The translations under genes and the position numbers were made by a program. Source: Phoronis ovalis (Eukaryota; Phoronida; Phoronidae). Taken from it: a stretch of 14,718 nt of DNA. The stretch spans positions 1-14,718 of the forward strand of contig JAOXYB010030865.1 in NCBI GenBank assembly GCA_028565635.1. The letters are read 5' to 3'. Under the pieces are notes generated by a model. That model saw nothing but the letters and a program-made list of their open reading frames with translations. It made no database searches and was not told the origin of the DNA. Positions within the stretch are counted from its first letter, which is position 1, and every line of letters begins with the position of its first letter. Below are positions 9,099 to 14,718 of the stretch, one piece after another.

Positions 9099-10611
9099 CT
9101 GTGATTGTCAAATGGCCAGCTGTTTACACCTGTACAACGGGATGCCGACCAACTCATGCTATCTGGGTTGTTATCATTTGACATTCCTAAATATAAATCA
9201 TAAAATAAATATGCTATCGAAATTACAAAGGTGTTTTTATAGTCACATAAGGGAGATCAAATATTACTGTTTGAAATAAGTTTTTCCATTTCCCCGTCTG
9301 ATTAAAAATATTCAAAGATGTACACAGCTAATACTTGCATATTTTGTCCAAAGCGGCTCAATTTCAATTTGATTTATCTAACTCATTACTAAAACATCTC
9401 ATCTAAAAATCTATACCTCCATTTCAACTTGACCCTAGTATGTACACCAGAAAGCGAAATTTCGGTAGGCAAATGGTTCATAAATATTACCAAGTTCTAA
9501 CTTTAATAATATTGATTTTTAAGATTCAAACGAATAATTCTGACAATTTTTGCTATTGTATTTATGTTCACAAATCAGAGTAAAGTTTCACAAAAAAGTA
9601 ACAAACATTTATTTAGTTCTCTTCAGAAATCATCATGATTACGGCATATTTATGCGTTTTAGCCCTTAATTCTAGAGGTAATATTTAATATTTTTAAATC
9701 TGTCCCTGCAAATGGCCAGTTTTTTTAAAAATATTTTGCACATGACTGTAAAAAAGAGTTTTTGATATATGTGTTTATCGTTTATCATTCAATTATAATT
9801 AACACTATGTGAACCATTTTTGCCTTTTACCGAGTTTACAGTCATGATCAGCATTCGTGCTCACATTTTTACTCAGCTGAAAAACAAACCGAAAAAATAA
9901 CGTAATTCAGAACATTCTGGTGCAAACATCATAACTTTCTTAATTGGTGTGTAGTCGGTCTAAACTTCATATTGATTATTTAATTACTGATTTTTTAAGA
10001 AAATTTACTTTGATAAGAGTTTAACTCGGTTCGAAGGCGGTGTGTAGTAGAGTTATGGCTTTATGATGGTTTGTTGAATGTAGTATTCTCCTTGCACCAT
10101 GCATTGATATATAAGAAATAATAGTATACCTCTAGCTGTTAAAAAAAATTAAGTAATAAATATTTAATATTTAAATTTTAATATCATAGTAGCACAGAAG
10201 GTATATTATTGTATATATTATACAAAACAATGAATTTAATTAGTGTGTACACTCCTAGTCATTATACTTTAAGTATAGCTTAAGCGCCACTATGCACCGT
10301 CTAAAAATATATCCGCTAGTGTTCCGTACCTTCTCAACTGACGTCTGGGCCTTTAAAATCATAGTCAATTTTCGTTAATTATCTCGAAAAGGAGAAGAAC
10401 GATACTCTCTTGATTTATATATAAAGTGCCCGAGCAATTCTCGGCGCCTGTACTCAACGACCCAATGACTGCATGATATATAAATTAAGAGATTATACTT
10501 AATATACGGATCGTTTTTTGAACATGATACATGTAGGTTACCAATAGTTCCTTTCGATTCATTCAGCACGTATATTGAATGTTTCTCGAATGTTCTCTGA
10601 GTGATTTACTT

Positions 10612-10853
10612 TCATATGTATGTTTCTAGTGAGGTTTTCCTGTAAAATGAATTACAACTTGGTTCGCAGGAAGTTATTTCAGCAACACATACATTGATGA
10701 GCCTACCTGTATATGGTCCATTTAGGTTAGTTACGTGACACGCCCTATACCACCATCCACCATGCCAAGATTTGGCACAATTTTCAGTAAGTATATCATT
10801 GTCGTCATCGTAAGTGGTGAATTTCATACCATTGTGTTCACTAAGGCAGTCCC
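10612..10853 (-). CDS. Gene A exon 5: calcium-site region and extended noncanonical C-terminus
   Basis: The acceptor is TTTGTTCAG. The exon encodes residues 241-319: [40 protein letters not shown], then a tail ending SLETYI and TGA. At the place of the gene B stop (CCAAGTTAA) gene A reads CCAAGTTGT, so it continues for 14 residues. A donor-like AG/GTAGGC lies inside (GT at 10706-10705); splicing there is possible but no suitable next exon was found. Confidence 0.75.
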
Positions 10854-12794
10854 CTGAACAAACATATACCAATAATTAAGTTATGCATTTTTATATTTTA
10901 GAGAGGTTAATGTGCAGGGAAGGAGTAAGGAAAAGGTGTCTTTCGGTTGCTTGAAAGAATCCCATAATTGTTTGACAAAACGAGACATTTACAAACTGCG
11001 ACATGAAAGCCACTTTCAAATAAATAAAATAGCAACCAAGGTCGTCCGGGAGAGGCAAAAATGTAGAATTAAAATTAAAATGCTCAGTAATACAGTAGAC
11101 GCACTATAGAAACTACTGACTACCCCTAGGATATACTATAGTATAAATTAAACTCAGATTTAATTGTGTTGTGGGTTACCCTATGCAATGTAATCGGGAG
11201 TGTAATCATCAAAAACGTTGAGATTCAACATGTTTTTAAAAGCAGTTATTTAAATTTATATAAATCACATACCAGCAGTCCCCGAAGGTTCACTCGCTGT
11301 CAAGCGGTAATCGTCGCTCTCATCCGCAACGTTAAATTTGTTGTATAAAGTGTAAGCAGTACCATAAGAAAAACTTGTTAGATCAATTCGCAGTTCATAC
11401 TCATTTATTGATGTTAGCTTGTGTAACATTTCATTACCTGTAAGAATTGTGGCATGATTCTATAATCATAAAAGAAAAATTGTAAATCAAGTTCAAATTC
11501 CTCATCTTTAGTTTAACTATAAGTACATATATGCATAACTTATACAGACGAATGCTCTCTATCCGGTTTAGCTTACTCAACTAATGATCCAACTCACCGA
11601 TCCAGTATTCAGCATAAGGATCTCCAAATCCTGTTTTATAATCAGTCCAATTACGATAGAAGTCAACAGAACCATCGAAACGGTTTTGGAACACCTGAAA
11701 CATTTAAATATTACATGATATAACAACTCAAAACTGACAATTGAAGTTCAATATTATAGTTGTCTTTTTTACAAAGCTATTCGTAGCCGGTAAATTCACA
11801 CTGATGATTGCTATTTATCATACTTTTTTAGGACAACAATTGTCAAACACATTACCGTCCACCCTCCGCCATCTGTTTCCTGATCGCAAAACACTCGCCT
11901 GTAGGTATTGCTTGGGTGGAGAGCATACACACCACTCTGTGTGTACCCTGCCGTATACCAAAGGGAGCAGTCAATGAGTGCTAAAATACAATCCAAAATT
12001 GCAATATAAATTGCTGGAAATGAAATGTAACTTGTACAATCTTAAGTGACCTAGCTAGTTCCATCAGTTTTTTACACTGTCCAGACGACTAAATGCGTGT
12101 GTTTACAGTGATTCTCAACTATTGATAATGGTTCTTGTATAAACTTAGGCCCTACTAAATATGTTTGAATTGCTTTTTGATACACTTGCGCATACGAATA
12201 AGGTCAGTTAGAAAATGGAAATATAAAGTGTAGTAAATCTGGTGTGATTGCTATTTATAAAATTATGCTTAGAAGCACGTGACTTCATAATCTTGTTAAC
12301 AAAGTGTTTGTATATAGTTAAGTTACAGAGTTACATAATTGTATTTAATATGATTATTCTGACAGCAGGCTGTCAAACTATTACAGAAAAGACAGATAGT
12401 TTGAAATGCCCTGTGAAGAAGCTCTTCGATCTCATAAACGTTACTGATACTGCTGATACTTACTTCCCCAGATTTCATTAAGTTTCCAGAACGTCCAACC
12501 ATAAACGATGACATTTCCTCCTGGAGTCGGATGATATGCATTTATTTCGCAAGTTCTATTTGGCTTGTAAAAATTAACCCCATGGCATGAATTCCACTGT
12601 TTCCTGTGTTCATTCAAACAATATGTCACACATTCCGTAACCGATCTAGATTTTATGTCCGACGCAACATTATTATGAAAACGAATATTTTTTTCAGCAA
12701 AGAACGTACCAGAAAAAGAGATTTCGGTACTGGACATACCACAAATAATGCTTGCACTTAGATAATACAGGAATAGAAAGTATTTGATTTTCAT
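10612..12794 (-). CDS. Gene A: secreted PAN/apple plus fibrinogen-related domain protein (319 aa, five exons)
   Basis: Spliced coding sequence on the minus strand: 12794-12464, 11980-11856, 11694-11598, 11437-11273, 10853-10612 (960 nt). Introns are GT-AG with phases 1, 0, 1, 1, as in gene B. Residues 1 to about 20 are a signal peptide. Residues about 28-110 are a PAN/apple-like domain with cysteines at 55, 59, 70 and 82. Residues 111 onward are a fibrinogen-related domain: C115, [11 protein letters not shown] (142-152), [16 protein letters not shown] (153-168), ELRIDL, the calcium-site-like YDDDND (254-259), NCA (264-266) and [15 protein letters not shown] (271-285). All four usual FReD cysteines (115, 142, 265, 278) and His279 are present. 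After NLNG the protein has a 34-residue noncanonical tail with C295, C302 and C306, and lacks the usual final FReD segment. It is probably a secreted ligand-binding protein; an immune role is inferred. Confidence 0.85.
11273..11437 (-). CDS. Gene A exon 4: FReD middle segment
   Basis: The acceptor is TTCTTACAG and the donor is GTATGT. The 165-nt exon encodes residues 186-239 with [19 protein letters not shown] and then SGTAG across the junction. Its length equals that of exon 4 in gene B. Confidence 0.85.
11598..11694 (-). CDS. Gene A exon 3: conserved FReD core
   Basis: The acceptor is GTTTCAG and the donor is GTGAGT. The 97-nt exon encodes residues 153-184 with [16 protein letters not shown], then [11 protein letters not shown] across the junction. 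Asn167 in NWT is a possible glycosylation site. Confidence 0.9.
11856..11980 (-). CDS. Gene A exon 2: start of the fibrinogen-related domain
   Basis: The acceptor is TATTTTAG and the donor is GTAATG after ACG. It encodes residues 112-152 with [13 protein letters not shown] and [11 protein letters not shown]. The stretch just before YTQSG differs from gene B, where it carries two extra cysteines. Confidence 0.85.
12464..12794 (-). CDS. Gene A exon 1: signal peptide and PAN/apple-like domain
   Basis: ATG is at 12794-12792. The leader [19 protein letters not shown] is strongly hydrophobic. The PAN cysteine spacing matches gene B (C-x3-C-x10-C-x11-C). NRT at Asn80 is a possible glycosylation site at the same place as NNT in gene B. 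The exon ends in phase 1 with GGGGAA before a strong donor, GTAAGT. Confidence 0.85.
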
Positions 12795-12872
12795 CTTGTT
12801 TCTGGTTTATTCTGCAAGTTTCGTTACTTTATTGTGTGGTAATAATGATTATCAAAACACTCTATACAGTTC

Positions 12873-12889
12873 ATGCAGCTTTCAATATA
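12873..12889 (-). promoter_or_regulatory. Putative core promoter of gene A (TATATT and AAGCTGCAT)
   Basis: On the minus strand TATATT (12889-12884) is followed two bases later by AAGCTGCAT (12881-12873), about 90 nt before the ATG. The match to the gene B promoter pair is the main support. Confidence 0.4.
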
Positions 12890-13649
12890 TCAGAAACACC
12901 GGGAAAGAAAACTTTTGTTTCTTTCTTCTGTAGGAGCAGTTAATTATGTGTTTTGAGTTACATCCGTAAACGGCATCACTTGACGGTAGTACATTTATAC
13001 AGTTGCGAAATATCCTTATGAAGGAGTAATAAACGAAAAATAAAACTTCTACCTCCCGCCTCTGTCCGTCCTAAAGTGAAAATCCGCGTTTTATTATCAT
13101 AGTTTTGCATAAAATATTACACTGTACAACAGGCTAAAAAAACACAAAAAAACGGAAAACATGTTTAAATATTAAGGAAATCATTTGTAATTTAACTATG
13201 AAAAAAAGCAAGCATCACTAAGTAACTTTCAACATATACGTAATGGAAAGTATATTATAGAAAGAAGCGTTGAATATAGACTTAACTTTATGATCGTAGT
13301 TCTGTGCACATCAATTCAGGTATTAAAAATAAAAATCATGAAAACTTGACATTGTGTCCTGTCATATAATCAGAGCATTTCAAATCGTTACATGAAACCT
13401 CTTTGTTAGGATTACTTTTAGTCATGGCGTTGTTAATCGTGCTTGATATTTGTACTTCGTATCAATTTTTAATATAAACGTTGTTTCAAGTTTTTGTTCA
13501 GATACTCAAGTTTTAGAATGTGTGACTACTTCCGGTGGAACACAACTACTTAACTCCGCTTGTTCTACTCATATGATACACAAAACGTTCCCAAATGCAA
13601 TGAAAACAAAAGTCAGCAGAATCATTAAAATAGTTTTGAAACATCTAAG
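12890..13649. other. Upstream region of gene A, no gene seen
   Basis: AT-rich sequence. A plus-strand frame beginning at 13450 runs into the inverted-repeat element at 13650 and ends inside its left arm region, so it is probably not a gene. Confidence 0.55.
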
Positions 13650-14065
13650 GGATCATCTCAAAAGCTATCGCAATGACCGCAAACGTATAGTGTCTCGTAT
13701 AGCCGGGGTAGGGAGGTTAAAATCCCCCTACGTTTATGGTTTGAGTGCGAAATGAGAAATTCATGCCTAGTATATATACGATACGACACCCCCTTTGGAA
13801 CAGAAAACATTTCTTTTGTTTACTGCACTTATTCTGGACGTATAGGACTGGAATTTTTTTTTCTGGCAGCACTGAGACGTTTCAGCGACCTTTTTCGATT
13901 ACTGAACTGACGGCCCTGATTTCGCTCTTGAAATTGGTTATCAGTTCAACTGCGTGACGTCCAAATCTCACTAACCCCATACTTTTGACCAAGGGGGTGG
14001 GGGTAATTCCTAGACGAAACACTATATATACGTTTGCTGTCATTGCGATAACTTTGAGATGATCC
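13650..14065. mobile_element. MITE-like nonautonomous DNA element with about 55-bp inverted termini
   Basis: The left end (13650-13702, GGATCATCTCAAAAGCTATC onward) and the reverse complement of the right end (14065-14011, GGATCATCTCAAAGTTATCG onward) align with few mismatches and one 4-base gap (an extra TATA in the right arm). Both include ATCGCAATGAC and GCAAACGTATA. The 416-bp element has no transposase frame. TAA lies just outside the right end, and TAAG just outside the left, so a TA or TAA target duplication is possible. It sits about 850 bp upstream of the gene A start codon. The superfamily cannot be told from these ends alone. Confidence 0.7.
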
Positions 14066-14112
14066 TAATCAATAAGGAGAAAGTAGAATAACAGAGACCA
14101 AAATAAAATGAA

Positions 14113-14170
14113 CGTTTCAGTTTATTTAAAATAAATTTATTTTCTACAAAAAACTAAATAAACTGAAACG
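14113..14170. repeat. Perfect 16-bp inverted repeat with 26-nt loop
   Basis: CGTTTCAGTTTATTTA (14113-14128) and TAAATAAACTGAAACG (14155-14170) are exact reverse complements. The loop is AT-rich. It lies 48 bp to the right of the MITE-like element and may be a separate small palindromic element or a strong hairpin. Confidence 0.65.
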
Positions 14171-14718
14171 GTAGTTTTATTGGAGTCGTGGAAATTCTAT
14201 TTTTTTAAATTTATTGCTATATTTATTTGGGATTCTCTTCCGTGCATCTGTTGCATCATGTATCCGACCCACCAATGTTTATCTGGTTAAACTCTATTTC
14301 TATTCCTTTTCATATATTAAACTAATTAATTTTCATTTTAATTCATCAAACAGAAAATATATATATGATTTATCCAGTTAGAGCATACAGTTTTCTACTG
14401 ATATAGAGCCATGCATGCAGTAAATCCGCCGGGGTTTTGTAATCTGATATTATCAGAACGTCTAATTACGGTATTTTACCTGAATTAGATGAAATTAACA
14501 GTCAAGTAAATGAACACTGTACAAATATATCAGATATACACAATACCGAGCTATTAACTATCCACTGCTCCTAGTAAATAATGACTTCCTATAGGGTAGC
14601 ACTTGTACGAGCATATACGGGTATCCACTTTTTACCTGAGTGGCTCCCCTGAGGATGGTTTTAAGAATGTAGCAGCATAGCAGAGTATCTTTGATAAAAT
14701 CTTTCTCATAACATATCT
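14171..14718. other. Noncoding right end of the window
   Basis: AT-rich sequence in which I see no open frame, splice pattern or repeat that can be assigned. Confidence 0.5.

Larger units (their letters stand above)
7639..10611. other. Intergenic region between genes A and B
   Basis: This region is AT-rich, without PAN or FReD exons on either strand. A plus-strand frame at 8648-8872 (starting MDLRPGDIHMPRQKVG) contains a donor-like CGCAG/GTAGTT near 8823. It could be a stray first exon, but I recognise no family and see no partner exons. The region also holds a hairpin at 8315-8339 and a dispersed repeat copy at 9065-9098. I found no clear AATAAA for gene A close to its stop. Confidence 0.5.

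Noticed and set aside
10021-10040. GGTTCGAAGGC, reminiscent of a tRNA B box.
   Set aside because: It departs from the B-box consensus, and no A box or cloverleaf arms fit around it.
11741-11977. Plus-strand frame of 78 codons over gene A exon 2.
   Set aside because: It is antisense to the well-supported FReD exon and is a shadow of it.
13450-13957. Two overlapping plus-strand open frames of 101 and 70 codons.
   Set aside because: They run through the inverted termini of the MITE-like element and have no recognisable domain or splice context.
1-14718. CRISPR arrays, bacterial operons, rRNA or satellite arrays.
   Set aside because: There are no regularly spaced repeats, and the introns and poly(A) signals point to an animal nuclear genome.

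Overview
The window looks like nuclear DNA from an invertebrate animal, most likely a mollusc and perhaps a bivalve. It is AT-rich. Its genes are short coding exons separated by GT-AG introns, and two of them encode fibrinogen-related domains (FReDs) with residue patterns typical of lophotrochozoan FReD proteins. No bacterial features such as operons, ribosome binding sites or long ORFs are present. The organism call is an inference from the protein style, not a database match.

The centre of the window is a tandem pair of paralogous genes on the minus strand, called here gene A (12794 to 10612, upstream) and gene B (7493 to 3771, downstream). Both have five coding exons with the same intron phases (1, 0, 1, 1). 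Exons 3 and 4 have identical lengths in the two genes (97 and 165 nt). Joining the exons gives clean reading frames of 319 and 309 residues. Each predicted protein has a signal peptide, one PAN/apple-like domain encoded entirely in exon 1, and then directly a FReD encoded in exons 2 to 5. Both would be secreted and probably recognise ligands. By analogy with mollusc FREPs they may act in innate recognition, but the sequence does not prove this.

The unusual point is that in both genes the FReD stops just after the conserved NLNG motif. The usual last 30 or so residues (the W..W.G..YSL...MK.R segment) are absent and are replaced by a short tail that the two paralogues share. Gene B has a poly(A) signal 27 nt after its stop, so it really seems to end there. 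Gene A has TGT where gene B has its stop, runs 14 residues further, and its longer tail carries three cysteines.

Layout from left to right: 19-194 (+) is the last coding exon of an unrecognised plus-strand gene, with its 3' UTR and a poly(A) signal near 394. About 400-3715 is AT-rich noncoding sequence with a small hairpin and one copy of a 34-bp dispersed repeat. 3771-7493 (-) is gene B, with a large second intron (1683 nt against 161 nt in gene A). 7494-10611 is intergenic: gene B's promoter region, a hairpin, and the second copy of the 34-bp repeat. 10612-12794 (-) is gene A, with a TATA-like promoter that resembles gene B's. 13650-14065 is a 416-bp MITE-like element with inverted termini of about 55 bp. 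14113-14170 holds a perfect 16-bp inverted repeat, and the rest appears noncoding.
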